Notes: a model not told the origin generated them from the sequence alone. Shown: positions 10,170 to 23,658, numbered from the stretch's first letter. The stretch is DNA of 50,575 nucleotides from Conidiobolus incongruus B7586 (GCA_000697335.1 JNEM01008164.1:1-50575), one strand, 5' to 3'. Made by a program: numbers and translations.

Positions 10170-13100
10170 ATGTCTAATAAAGTAATCGTTCAGTTGCTTA
10201 ATGCACCTGAATTAAATAATTATATTAACTTACCAAGTAATATGTCTAATGCTCTATTAGACAGTAATAAAGTAAATTTTATATCAAATCATTTTATATT
10301 ATTTATTTATTTATTTTTTATATAGAAAATTCATCAATTAGCTTTTCAATTATCTTGGGAAAATAATAAAGTTTATGTCGGCTGGTCAGGTTATTCTTCT
10401 AGAGTTACCAATTCAATAAACAGTTATAATGGTCGAAAATCTAATAATGATAACATCATTCAAATGGACGTTCAGTTTGGTACGAACTTGGGTTTAGAAG
10501 ATGGCCTAGAAGTAAAATTAACACTATTTCTATTTTTATTTTAATTACTCACTTAGGAAATAGGTTTCCTTGTCTTTAGCAAAAAGTCCTGTAACTGCTA
10601 AATCGGTGGAATTAAAGCCATGTTCAGAAGACGATTGGGAAATGGTGGTAGGTTCTTTATTTAAAACTTTATATTGTTATTATTCAATAATGACCATATC
10701 TCATGCCGTTATTGATTAGGAATTAAATGCACAATTTTTAGAAGATCAAATATTAAGCCAAATTAAAGTTTTATTTATGAATCAAAAGATTTGCTTAAAT
10801 TTAGAAGGACGAACAAAAGTTCATTTAACTGTTGGTAATAATGTTTTTTATTCATTAACATTTTCAAAATGTTAATCTCTATTATTAGTCAATATTGACC
10901 CAAAACCAAAGAATTGCTGTTTAATTTCAAACGAATCCGAAGTTTTTATCCAGCCTCGAGAAAGAAAAGTTTCTAAAGAGCTTGACTCCAAAGGTGAAGA
11001 ATATCATTTGATACCTCCCACCGTTCTCAGAAGTATTAGCGATAAGTTATTCAAAGACCAATTATCTAATTGGATCTCTGATTTTCCAGATTCAGCAGTT
11101 CTTATTAACCCACGATCTATATACAAGATTAATCAATTAGCAGAGCTAGATTTTGATTATTCCAAATTAATCACTCTTGGCAAACTAACTTTAATGGGAA
11201 GGTTAAGCGAAATTCAATCTTCTAATGAAAACTCTAAAAAATCAAATACAAACGCAAATCAAAAGAATCAAAGCTCAAATGATAATTCAAAATCCTTATT
11301 TAATTACTCTAAGTACAGTATTATTACCATTATTTGGACTAATATAGTTCCTGTTCAACATGTCGTGATGAAAGAGAAATTATTAGCAACGATTGGTGGT
11401 GATCTTTACAGTCTTTTTCAACTTTCCTCTCCGATATCCACGTACATGGAATTAAAGACTTTAACCATACGACCTATTTTTGTTGGCACCCCCGATTCAA
11501 CTCTGGTTACTCAGAATGTCACAAGTTCTTCTTGGATCATTGATTTAGTCAAGCAATGGATTGAAGATAATCTGAACGGTTTAAAATCACTTAATATCCA
11601 TCAAATTGCATTGAATCACGGAATGTTAATTCCTCTAAATGGCCCTAAATCATCTTTAATGAAACAAAATATTGTCTTTGCATCTCTTGATTTCTCTATA
11701 TTGGATCATTTTGTTAAGGGAAATTATGATCCTCCTTATACATTTATCGACCGTTTATCTTTCAAGCATCTTAAAATTCAGGAAGGTGCTCCTCTGTTCA
11801 CTAATGAATTACCTGTTTATCCACCGCCATTATTAAATAGTATATCAACCCCGCTTGCTCCTTTAGGCGCAGTTGATTCTGTAATCAATAACAGTATTTT
11901 CTGCTTAAAGGTCGGACTTTCTGGTGAGTTTATAAAACAAAAGTTAAAAGTTTGGCCTCACACCAGTATGCTCTTATGTGGTGGTAAAGGCTCTGGTAAA
12001 ACATCGGTAGCACAAACGATCATCAAATCACTAGTTGTTGATCCATTGGTTTTAGCTTATCCAATTACATTATCTTGTGAGTCATTGGTAAATGATAGAG
12101 TGGCTAAAATTCATGAAAAATTGCAAGAGATAGTGCTTAAGGCTGCATTCCATCAACCTTCACTCATTTTCCTTGATAATCTTGATGTTCTTATTCCAGC
12201 AGAAATGGAACATATGGATTCTTTCCGTTACAGACAATTGTCTGAGATCTTTATAGACGTTTTTAAACGCTCTTTAAGTAAATATCCTAGAATTGCACTA
12301 TTAGCCACTGGATTACAATCCCAATCAGTCCATCCATTGCTTTTAAGTTCTCATATATTTACACATACTTTTCACATCACTCCTCCTGGAAAACCTGAGC
12401 GTGAAGCTATTATTAACACTTTACTCACCAATTCTGCCGTTCCTGCTCTCAAAAATTCGGTCGCTCATCTTGATCTCTCATGGATCGCTGGTCAAACCGA
12501 AGGATATCTACACACGGATCTTAAATCCTTAATCGAAAGAGCACTTCACCAAGCAGCTATCAGAACCATCCAAACTTCTGAAAAAACGCAACTTGAAGTC
12601 AATCAAGAAGATTTCCGCCTCGCTCAAGAGGGATTTATTCCTGTCGCCTTGAGAGGAATCAAACTTCAAACTTCTGGTGTTGTTTGGGGCGACATTGGAG
12701 GTTTAAGGGAAACCAAGGCTATATTAAGAGAAACACTTGAATGGCCCATTAAATACTCTGTGATTTTTAAAACATGTCCTCTTAGATTGAGATCTGGTTT
12801 ATTACTATATGGTTATCCCGGTTGTGGTAAAACTATGTTAGCATCAGCTGTTGCAAAGGAGTGTGGACTCAATTTTATCAGCGTCAAAGGACCTGAACTT
12901 CTCAGTAAATACATTGGTGCTAGTGAGAAATCTACTAGAGATTTATTTGAACGCGCTCAAGCTGCCAAACCTTGTGTATTATTCTTCGATGAATTTGAAG
13001 CAATTGCACCTCGTCGTGGCCACGATAGTACTGGTGTAACTGATCGTGTTGTCAATCAATTATTGACCCAAATGGATGGTGCTGAAGGTTTAGAAGGTGT

Positions 13101-13882
13101 TTATGTCCTTGCAGCGACCAGTAGACCTGATCTTATCGATCCAGCTTTGCTTCGCCCTGGTCGTTTAGATAAATCCCTCATCTGTGATCTACCCAATCGA
13201 GAAGATCGAATTGACATTCTCAAGGCACATGCTACACATTTCCACCTCGCTTCTGATGTTGATTTAGACTGGATTGCTGATCAATGTCCAGATTTCACAG
13301 GTGCAGATCTTCAAGCAATTCTATACAACGCCCATTTACATGCAATTCACCAGAATATTGACTCTAAAATGGAAGAGATTCAAGAAACTGAAGCTAAAAC
13401 TAATGGAAATCACGATACTCCCAAACTAGATTTTAATATATTCAACGGAGAACTTTCCAAGAATCCAGTTGCTCCAATCACAATGAGTAAAGCTGAAAAA
13501 GATAGTATTGAACGCAGATTAAACAAAATACGTATTAATAAATTATCAAATACCAGCAGCTCAAATACCAAGTTAAGCAACGGAATCGCTAACCATACAC
13601 CTGAAAAATCTAGTGAGAACTCAAAGGTAAATTTCAATATAAATAATTATTTTTCATATATACTAATTTTAATTAGATCTACATCACCAAAAAAGATATC
13701 GAACATTCGTTAAAAGAGACACATAGTTCGTTACCTCAAAGTGAAATTAAGAGATTAACATTAATGTAAGTATTTTTACCATATATTTTTACTCTCAACT
13801 AAAAAATATTATTAGCTATGATCAATTTAAGAATGGCAAATCTGATCCTTCAAAAGTCGGTAAAAGATCTACTTTAGGTTAA
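10170..13882 (+). CDS. PEX1: Peroxisomal AAA ATPase PEX1
   Basis: Peroxin-1 works with PEX6 as the membrane-bound ATPase that pulls ubiquitinated PEX5 receptor back to the cytosol. Seven exons: 10170-10271, 10326-10511, 10564-10647, 10720-10834, 10889-13626, 13677-13765 and 13816-13882, giving 1126 residues (yeast 1043, human 1283). The N-terminal double-psi barrel domain is recognisable by INLPS, VYVGWSG and the EDDWE block. D1 has Walker A GGKGSGKTS near residue 526 and a degenerate Walker B (LIFLDNLD, Asp-Asn instead of Asp-Glu). D2 has GYPGCGKTM near 804, FFDEFEA near 860 and the SRH with arginine fingers (ALLRPGRLD). The C-terminal exons end with the family-like KRSTLG. A normal D2-active, D1-weak PEX1 pattern. 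All introns are GT-AG and the frame closes without adjustment. Confidence 0.95.
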
Positions 13883-15148
13883 GAATTCATTATTAAACAA
13901 AAATATTAAAAAAAATAAAAGTATCAAAAATTTCAATTTTAATAAATTATATAAAAAGGCAATAAAAGTTTTCGAAAATCTGTAGACGATTGTTCAAAAA
14001 TTTTAAAGATTTTGAATACTGATAATATATGAAGACATTTAGCTCTTTATTAAATTTTTTTATCAATCCGATATGGTCCAGTGGCTAGGATTTCTCGCTC
14101 TCACCGAGACGGCCAGGGTTCGATTCCCTGTATCGGAGTTTTTACTATACTCTATTACTATATATTTTAATTTGAATCAAATAAATATAGAATTAAAACT
14201 AATAACATATTTTGATATCTTGATTTTATATTGAATAATTCCAAATTCAGAATTAATATTCAATATCTAATATCTTCAATTAAAAAAATCATTATTATAA
14301 CTTATATATAAGATCTTTTTTGAATTGGTATAATAAATTTGTTATATAATGAAAAAATATAATGTTATATAAGAGCCAATAACTTTTACGTATCAAGTAC
14401 AATAGCTAAAATATTATAATATAAATTTGAATATTCTCAAATATTCTTATTAGAGGTCTATATCTACGTTTAAATAGTGTTTATAAAATATAAATCCAAA
14501 TCATATTTAATAAAGTTTATTTTTTCAAATGTTAGACTTAAAATTATTAAAAAATATAAGATTTTAATTATTTTAATAATAATCCTCAAGTTAGAAATTA
14601 ATCATACTAAAATATCCAAATAAATCGTGCGATAACATATTATTGATCAATAAAAAATATTCCAGGTTTTATATCTAATTATGTTTATTTTTGAATTTGA
14701 AATAGATTAAATATAGCGAAAAATATTAATTTTTCAAATTTTAATTTCAACAAAATCCTATTTATGTACACTAGTTAATAAATATCTAGTAACAATGATA
14801 TTAATATACTCATATCAATGTTAGTTTTACTTAATATATGATTCTTTTGGAATTTTTTAATATTTACCCATGAATAAAAATGGCGCAATAATTGTGAATT
14901 ATCCCATAAATATTTAAATGGATTACATAATCATTAACATTATATAAATTGAAATGACGTGTAAGGATCAAAGCCAAAGACTTTAAAATTTAAAAGTACT
15001 GATTTTTAATTTTTATTAATTTTGATTTACTTCAAATAAAATCAACTTAAATCGACTATTATCTGTCCATTTATATATTTATTAATTGGGTAAACTTACA
15101 ACTTGACCATTTTCTCTCCAATTGCTGTAAACACCCAAGACCATTTTC
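13883..15148. other. Intergenic region between PEX1 and LON, holding a tRNA-Glu gene
   Basis: Apart from the tRNA gene at 14067-14138 this is AT-rich spacer with no supported coding frame. The final 100 bases before the LON ATG contain pyrimidine-rich tracts that may be its promoter. Confidence 0.5.
14067..14138 (+). tRNA. tRNA-Glu (anticodon CUC)
   Basis: A complete 72-base cloverleaf. The acceptor stem pairs TCCGATA with TATCGGA, the discriminator is G, and the anticodon stem TCTCG/CGAGA encloses loop CTCTCAC with anticodon CTC. The T loop is TTCGATT (box B GGTTCGATTCC) and box A-like GTGGCTAGGA is present. A T5 run directly downstream is the likely pol III terminator. There is no intron and no encoded CCA. 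An identical copy lies at 19243-19314 on the other strand. Confidence 0.97.
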
Positions 15149-18100
15149 ATGACCTTGAACGCAGGTTATCACCTCCTTAATAGGATAGGGGCAACCTTAG
15201 CAAGTTTGAGTTCTGCAGTCGAAATTAATACTTTCAAAGCGACTATGACTCATTTTCCGCCCCTGCCTAAACAAAGTATAAATATTGGCATTAAATCTAA
15301 AATTGCTTCATATTCTACTGTATCTCTGAACCAAACAAAGTTCAACCCCAGATTGGAAGCTCTAAACACAAGAAGTTTTTATCAGTCTTCAATACTTCTT
15401 AAGAAGAAGAAAAAAGATGACCCAGATCTTCATGACAAACCCGCTAAAGATAAAGACGCTGATAAGAACAAACCTAGTGAAGACTCCAACTCTGAACAAG
15501 AACAAAATAAAAACGAACCCACACCTGAAACCCAATCTGATACCCTCGAATCGGACTCCAACTCGAATCAAAAAACACCTAACTTGAAATCTGCAAGAAG
15601 GGCTTTAGAAGTTCTAGAAACTTCTGTTTCTAAACCTACGATCCCCGAGGAATATCCCCAAGTTCTCGCTTTACCCATTACTCGTCGACCTCTCTTCCCT
15701 GGATTTTATAAAGCTGTAGTCATCAAAGATACTCAAGTAATCGCTGCTATCAAAGAATTAATGAAACGTGGACAACCTTATATTGGCGCTTTTATGTTAA
15801 AAGATGACAAACTTGATATTGATACAATCGAAAACATTGATCAGATCTACAACGTTGGCATTTTTGCCCAGATTACGAGTATTTTCCCCTCGAACTCTGG
15901 TGAAGATAATTCTTTGACAGCTGTTTTGTACCCCCACAGAAGGATTAGAATGGAAAGTTTGATCAATTCAAAGGTCGCTGATAAATCTGATGAATCTGAC
16001 AAATCAGAAAAGCCAGAACATCCGGAAGCATCGGAAGTACCAGAAGCTGAATCAACAAAGGAATCTGCTGTCACTCAATCTACCATTGTCAGCTCGATCT
16101 TGGAAAACAAATTTTCTGTGTCTATCGGTAACGTTGTGAATCTCAAGGATGAACCCTATAACAAGCGTAATCCTGTCATTCGCGCGATTACTACGGAAAT
16201 GGTAAGTGCTTTCAAGGACATTGCTGCTTTAAACACTTTTTCCGCGATCAAATTGCCAATTTCTCAATTGCTCAATATGCTGGAAATGTGTTTGATGAAC
16301 CCGGAAAACTCGCTGACTTTGCTGCTGCTATGAGTGCTGGTGAACCTCACGAAATTCAAGAAGTTTTAGAAAGCTTAGTTATTGAAGAGAGACTCCAAAA
16401 GAGTTTGGTCCTTTTGAAGAAAGAACTCGTCAATGCTCAACTTCAATCTAAGATTTCTAAAGATGTCGAAGCTAAAATTGCCAAGCGTCAAAGAGAATAC
16501 TATTTGATGGAACAACTCAAAGGTATCAAAAAGGAACTGGGTCTTGAATCTGATGGCAAAGATAAACTTGTAGAACAATTCCGTCAAAGAGTTAGTACCT
16601 TGACTATGCCTGAAGAAGTTAGCAAAGTTTTCGATGAAGAAATCAATAAACTTGCTCACCTTGAACCCGCTTCATCCGAGTTTAATGTCACCCGTAATTA
16701 TTTAGACTGGATTACCATGATCCCTTGGGGCAAGCGAAGCGAAGAAAACTATCACATTCCACACGCCAAAAAAGTTCTTGATGAAGATCACTACGGTTTA
16801 AAAGATGTCAAAGATAGAATTCTTGAATTCATTGCTGTTGGCAAATTGAGAGGCACTGTTGAAGGAAAAATTATTTGTTTAGCAGGACCTCCAGGTAATT
16901 CATTTATCATTCAATATATTTATTTTACTTATATTTCCTATTAGGTGTTGGTAAAACTTCTATTGGTAAATCCATTGCTCGCGCTTTATCTAGAGAATTC
17001 TATCGCTTCTCAGTTGGTGGTTTGACTGATGTTGCCGAAATTAAAGGTCACAGACGTACCTACGTTGGTGCTATGCCTGGTAAAGTTGTTCAAGCTCTGA
17101 AAAAAGTTCAAACAGAAAATCCTCTAATTTTAATTGATGAAATTGACAAGATTGGACGTGGTCATCAAGGCGACCCTTCTTCTGCTCTTTTGGAACTACT
17201 TGACCCTGAGCAAAATGGTGCTTTCTTAGACCATTATATGGATGTTCCTATTGATCTATCTCGTGTTTTATTCGTTTGTACTGCGAATGTTATTGACACC
17301 ATCCCTGGTCCTCTATTAGATCGTATGGAAGTCATTCAACTTTCCGGATACATTGCCGAAGAAAAACGTGCTATTGCCTCTACCTACCTTGCCCCTGCTG
17401 CCATGAAGAGCTGTGGATTAGAAAACTCCAAAGTCAACCTTCACACTGATGCTATTGATGACTTGATCAAATATTACTGCAGAGAAAGTGGTGTTCGTAA
17501 TTTGAAAAAGCAAATTGAAAAGATTTATCGTAAGGCTGCCTTCAAATTAATTGATCAGCTTTCTTCAGATGATACCAACAAAGGTTCCACTACAGAAGGC
17601 GAAACCAAGACTCAATCCAAATCTAACAAGAAAGCAAAGGCTGCCAACCTAAACTAGATGTAAGCACATTGTCTCTCGATATTACCTCTAAAAATCTCAA
17701 AGATTTCGTTGGATCACCTATCTTTACTTCCGACAGATTGTATGACCAAACCCCCCCTGGCGTCGTCATGGGCTTGGCTTGGACTAGTATGGGTAAATAT
17801 TTTCTCCTATATTTTAATACTTAGTCTAACATTTTAAATTTTAGGTGGATCTTCCCTTTACATAGAATCTGTATTGGAATCTCCCATTACTTCTAAATCT
17901 AAACCCCATTTCACCAAAACTGGACAAATGGGTGACGTGATGAAAGAATCAACCACCATTGCTCAGACTTTTGCCAAAAGCTATCTCGCTAGAAAATTCC
18001 CGAACAACCGCTTCTTCGAAAAGGCTGCAGTTCATCTCCACATTCCTGAAGGTGCCACTCCCAAAGACGGTCCTTCCGCTGGCATTACTATGACTACTTC

Positions 18101-18416
18101 TCTTCTCTCTTTAGCTCTTAATAAACCCGTTCCTTCAACAATCGCCATGACTGGTGAATTAACCCTCACTGGCAAAGTTCTTAAAATTGGTGGACTCAAA
18201 GAAAAAACCATTGCTGCCAAACGCTCTGGAGTTACTACCGTTCTCTGCCCAGCATCCAATCGCCCTGATTGGGAAGAGCTTCCAGACCATATCAAAGAAG
18301 GTGTTGAAGTCAAGTTTATCGAATGGTATGATGAAATTCCTCATATTTTGGGACTTACTCAAGACAACAGATCCCCAGACTGGCTTAAAAAAGATGATCT
18401 CTATGATCAAGAGTAA
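15149..18416 (+). CDS. PIM1: Mitochondrial Lon protease (PIM1-type), reading frame interrupted
   Basis: ATP-dependent serine protease of the mitochondrial matrix that degrades misfolded and oxidised proteins. Exons 15149-16894, 16945-17792 and 17845-18416 encode about 1055 residues (yeast Pim1 1133). Visible in order: a basic, Ser-rich presequence with a KKKKK tract; an acidic linker; the N-terminal LON domain starting [12 protein letters not shown]; the AAA module with Walker A GPPGVGKTS near residue 580 (split by intron 1) and Walker [12 protein letters not shown]; and the protease domain with catalytic Ser in DGPSAG near 942 and catalytic Lys in [10 protein letters not shown]. The conserved frame changes twice. 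At 16237-16241, a T run, NTF continues as FRDQIANF only one frame back. Around 17646, in the Lys-rich linker, LDVSTLSLD continues in another frame. Each change equals one missing base. The first cannot be an intron. The second could be a 56-base intron with a weak GTTCCA donor. Sequence error, pseudogene or programmed shift remain open. Confidence 0.9.
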
Positions 18417-19836
18417 ATTGAATTGATCTAATATATTGTATTATTTTTGATATTCTCATGTATTTATCTATATTTTATATAATTCAATTTATTATAAACA
18501 TCATATAACTATTCATATTTAGACTCAAAATTTAATTAATCATTATTGAGTACCAAATGTGATCAATATAAGTATAAACATGAATATGAAATTTCAAAGG
18601 AATTATCCTGATATTATATTATATTTATTATAATATATTAAAATCTAATTTAAAAAATGGAAATGATTTATGATTGAAAAAAAATAAAATTTTAAATAGA
18701 AAAAACAAAATAAATATTAGTATAAAATTAATTAATAAAATTTAATACATCTATTTTGGTTGGTCCATGCTATAATAACTTTACCATATCTATTATATTA
18801 ATACAAATATCATTATCTTTTTATACAAAAATTATTGAATCTACAAATATAACATTTTTATATCACTCAAATTTACATTTTGATTTGAATTTAAAATTGA
18901 CAATTTAAGATTAAGTCTAGAAATTATTATGAATAGATGTTTTCTAATCTCAATCCTTAATCCATTATTTTATATAAATCTTATTTTTATAAACTAACAT
19001 GAAAATAATAATTTATATTTTTATATAATTAAATAATAAAATTTGGTTGTATTTATATTAATAGTAAAATTGAGCAAAATATTATTAAGCATACACCTAA
19101 AACTCATTTATGATCTATTATTATATTTATCAGAGATATTGAGTTAAATTTCAATATTTTACAAAAATGCCCTTTGATTGAAACAAAATTATTAATGAAA
19201 AATATAATGATATGAAAAAAACTTGTAAAAGGTCCAAAAGGACTCCGATACAGGGAATCGAACCCTGGCCGTCTCGGTGAGAGCGAGAAATCCTAGCCAC
19301 TGGACCATATCGGATTATGACAATGTTTTATTCAATTTTAATATACATTTTTATTCCTTTCCCTATAAATTTTATAAATCCACACTTTACTATTCTAATT
19401 CAATCAATATATTTCAACTTTTTTCAATTATAATTTCATTTCGCTTTAATTTATACCAAATTATATTTTCAATTATATATCAATAAAATCTTTCATTTTT
19501 TTCAAATTTCATAAATATATTACTATAGCATCTCTTCTCTAAATATTCATCCATTTCACTTAATTTCTTAATAACGGATATTCTATAACGAAAATGGTAA
19601 TAATTTTGTGTGAAAAATTACTTTTGATAAATCCCATACTAAAATTAAATTGAAATTTTAATTTTAAGTAATTATTAAAATAAATGAATACCCTGCTTTT
19701 CATTTAATAAATTTTAAAACTCAATTTATAAATTCAATCACCCTTCATTTAATAAATATAAAGTTGAAATACAAAGAACATTTGTTAGATTCATTAATAT
19801 CATTGATTTTTACAATATATTATTTTATTTTTCAAA
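18417..19836. other. Intergenic region between LON and RNA14, holding a tRNA-Glu gene
   Basis: AT-rich spacer with no coding frame of recognisable family. It contains the minus-strand tRNA-Glu at 19243-19314. The last 200 bases are the presumed RNA14 promoter. Confidence 0.5.
19243..19314 (-). tRNA. tRNA-Glu (anticodon CUC), second copy
   Basis: On the minus strand this is base-for-base the same 72-base gene as 14067-14138, with the same stems, anticodon CTC and discriminator G. A TTTT run follows about 5 bases downstream on that strand. Identity does not extend into the flanks, so the shared part is only the gene itself. Confidence 0.97.
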
Positions 19837-22800
19837 ATGAGAACTGATAAAATTGAGCAACAACTTGAGGCCGACCCTTATAATACAGAATTATGGAATA
19901 TGTTGCTAGTTCAGGCTCATAATGGAGATGATATTGATTTAGTTCGCAGCATTTATGAAAAAGTTTTAGGTCAATTTCCCACTTGTGTAGGTCTATTTTA
20001 CTTTATCAATGACAATATCAATAATCAAATTTACTAATTTGACAGGCTCGATTTTGGATTGGATATGCTGAATTTGAATTAAAAAATCAAGACTATGGCC
20101 GCTTGGAGCAAATATTTACGAGATCACTTCAAATGATCCCTTCGTTAGAACTTTGGAAGGTATATTTACAATATATCCGTAAAACTAATAGTGAAGCCGA
20201 TGGTACCCCCAAAGGAAGTCAAGGGCGTGAAACTATTAATAAGGCATATGAGACTGGATTGCAGCATATTGGACTTGACAAGGATTCAGGATCCGTTTGG
20301 CTAGAGTATTTGGAATTTTTAAAGAGTGCTCAGGTATGTAGTATTTTTATTTTTGTAATTGAATTTGTTTATTTTTACTTCACCTTGTTTTTAACTTTCA
20401 AGCTTAAAGCTATTAATCAAATAAACTACAGAGTAAACAATGATTATTCTGTTATCCAGTTTTCTAAATCACTGGGATTTCCTTCATTTCTATTAAAAAT
20501 ATCAATTTATATTTACCATTTATAACTATAATCATCCAATTATTCTATTTCTCATATCATTACTGGTAGTCAATCCTCGTCATTATAACTATTTTATGTT
20601 TACGTTTATTATATATATTTTTATAAAACAGGTTTTAATTTAATTATTTTATCTTAGACTATGAATAAATGGGAAGAAGAGCAGAAGGTTGATATGATTA
20701 GAAAAGTATTTCAAACAGCCCTCTGCATTCCATTAATTAATATCGAACAATTGTGGAAAGATTATGATTCATTTGAAAATCAAGTTAACAGAATGACAGT
20801 AATTGTTTTTATCAATTTATACTTTTCAATGTATTAAATGCAGCCATTTCATAGGCTAAAACTTTCCTCACTCAGCATTCTCCAACATATATGACTGCTC
20901 GCACAGCTCTCAAGGAATTGAAATCTCTAACAGATCCTCTACAAATTTCTTTGAAATCAATCCCTCGTCCTCCAGATTTTTCTACTAAAGACGTTAAATT
21001 GGTATATATATATAATTATAATAATTATTAAATCAAATAGTATTAACAATCATTTAGCTTAATCAATGGAAATCTTATATTAAATGGGAACAATCAAATC
21101 CACTTCATTTTGAGCAGCCTGATTTACTTCAGAGTAGAATTATTTTTGCTTTTAAACAAGCTCAAATGGCTCTTCGTTTTTATCCGGAAATTTGGTTTGA
21201 ATTGGCTCAGTATTACATGAAGCTTGGTATGTCTTCTCTTGCTGAAGCTACCTATAAAGCTGCTACTGAAGCCAATCCAACTAGGTACTTAAAATATACA
21301 ATTGATAAAATATATAGCTAATTATTCTACTACAGCGTACTTTTAACTTGTGCATATGCTGAATATCAAGAATCCAATCAGCTTTTTGCCCAAAGCAAAG
21401 AAATTTATGAGCAATTTATTGAGGAAATTACTAAAAGTTTAGAAAATATCACTGCAAAAATGGAGCTTGAACTGAAAAACTTTGATGAACAGCCACTTTC
21501 ATTACCTCCTGGTGAAGATCAAATTCCAGAAGGCGAAATCGACGGCGAGTATAGAGAAAAACTTCGTGCTCTTGAACGAAAAAAAGGTCTACAGCGCCTT
21601 GAGCTCAAAAAAACTTTTGATGATGAAATTGATAAATTGAAGCAGAAGGCTTCTCTTGTTTGGATTCATTATATGAAATTCGCTCGTCGTACTGATGGCA
21701 TCAAAGGTGCTAGAGCAGTTTTTGCTCAAGCCAGAAAATCACAGTGTATTTCATATCACGTCTTTATCTACTCAGGTATTTTGATTTTTGAATCATCATT
21801 TAAAAATTTATACTAAATATTTATTTAGCATTAATGGAATTCTATTGTGGAAAAGACACTGTTGTCCCTGGTAAAGTGTTTGAACTTGGATTGAAAAGCT
21901 ATAGTGAAGAACCAATTTATATTGTTGAGTATATGAAGCACCTGATGAGAATGAATGATGATACAAGTAAAAATTTATTAATCAAATCAATCATTTAACT
22001 CAGACAATTGATTTTAGATATTCGCGCTTTATTCGAAAGAAGCTTGAATGCCATCAGTCCAGAGCATGCTAAACCTATATGGAATACCCTTATTGGTTTT
22101 GAGAGCTTGTATGGAGACTTGATTGCTATTCAAAAGCTTGATGAAAGATTAGGAGAAGCTTATCCTCATAGTAAGTAATATTGCCTTTAAGGTTCTTATT
22201 TTCTAATCAACAGTTATAGTTTCATTAACTTCTCGTTTTGCGGATCGTACTAACTTTTTGAACTTGAATATTGAATCTGAACTTGGCCCGATTGGTAATA
22301 AATCTTATATAATTCTAAATGCATACACTCAGTAATACTTTTTAGCCACAATATCTAAACCTGAAATAGATACTTCAACAGAAAAATCAAAAGAAACTAC
22401 TATTGAAGAGAAAGCACCAGTCAAGGGTAAAATGTTACTTGTTTCTGTCCAACCTGCCAAGTTTGCCAAACCTGATTTTCCTAAATGGAATTTCTATAAG
22501 CCTACCGCTGATGCTGCTGCATCGGCCAATACTAATTCAGGGACTCCTAATGCTGTTCCACCTCCAGTAAATCCACAAATAAAAGAAAAGCCCAGAGCTG
22601 TCCCACCTCCTAACCTGTCACACACTCATTCCTTGCCTCCTCCAGCTCCTCTACCTGCCAATGTACCCGAAGCTGTTGGCTATTTGCTCACCAAATTACC
22701 TGCACCTACTTCTTATAACGGTAAGTGAAAATTCAAATACATTAACTTAATTATGTGACACAAAGCTTTAGGCCCTATAATACCCCCTGAACCTCTAATT

Positions 22801-23436
22801 GATATCCTTAAAACACTACGAACTGCTCATCCTGAACATCCTCCATCAGGTGGTCACTTCCCTCCTCCTCACATGGGGCACGAATTTGATGGTGGTAGCT
22901 CTGGGCCCCATACTCCAAGGGCACATCATATGCCAAATCTCAATTTCCAAGCTGGACCCAGACCTCGTCCGATGCAAATGCAGCATCACACTCCTTCTCA
23001 ACATCTACAGCATGCTCCACAAGTTCAGCCTCAACCCCAGCATCAGCACCCTAATGCACCTTATAATAAGCATCCTAGAGTATTTATTTTCATCTTTTTC
23101 TATTCAAGTCATCTAATTATTATTAGGGTAATATTCGACTTCCTCATGCACATTTCAGACCTAATAATCCTCAGGGTCAATATAATCGACCCCAGCCTTC
23201 TCATCATCCATTAGCTGGAGGTCCTGATGAATCAAGTAATTATCAATTATTTCTTAAAATAACTATTTTTACTCATCCATTTCATAGATAGATCAAGAGG
23301 AAGATATAAACGATTTAGAGGTGGTCATAACCCGCATTATCCTAACGAATTCCAGCATCCCAACCAGTACCAGCATCCTAATAATATGAATGGAAACCCC
23401 AACTGGCAGCCAGGGCCTCATCACCATCCGATGTAA
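19837..23436 (+). CDS. RNA14: mRNA 3'-end processing protein RNA14 (CstF-77 / CSTF3)
   Basis: Scaffold of cleavage factor IA, which binds the RNA15/CstF-64 subunit and the polyadenylation machinery in the nucleus. Thirteen exons: 19837-19986, 20046-20333, 20658-20798, 20855-21001, 21058-21284, 21336-21775, 21829-21966, 22018-22170, 22214-22294, 22346-22720, 22772-23079, 23127-23235 and 23288-23436. They give 901 residues with the frame closed throughout. HAT (half-TPR) repeats run through the first 600 residues, with motifs such as ARFWIGYAEFE, LWKVYLQYIRK and SVWLEYLEFLK. The block SPTYMTARTALKELK is characteristic. Near residue 720 the KPDFPKW element matches the monkeytail that grips RNA15. 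The C-terminus is an unusual Pro/His/Gln-rich tail ending RGRYKRFRGG...HHHPM. Intron 2 is 324 bases against about 50 for the others. The exon 9 acceptor has two in-frame choices six bases apart. Confidence 0.93.
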
Positions 23437-23658
23437 ACATTTTGTTAAAAAATCATAGTATCACATTATCATTTGATTAATATAAAATATCAATTTTACT
23501 TTGATTCAAATATATTTGCATGAATTGATGATAAACATAATATAAATGAATAAATTTTAATTTTTATCTATAAAATTCAAACCACAATTCAAAAATTTTA
23601 TAAAATAAATTAATTGTGACAGTTTTTTCCACTTAAAATTAAATTATTCAATTTAATA

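Noticed and set aside
18600-19210. Fourth copy of the dispersed repeat
   Set aside because: Only isolated AT-rich words match; order of blocks is not kept.
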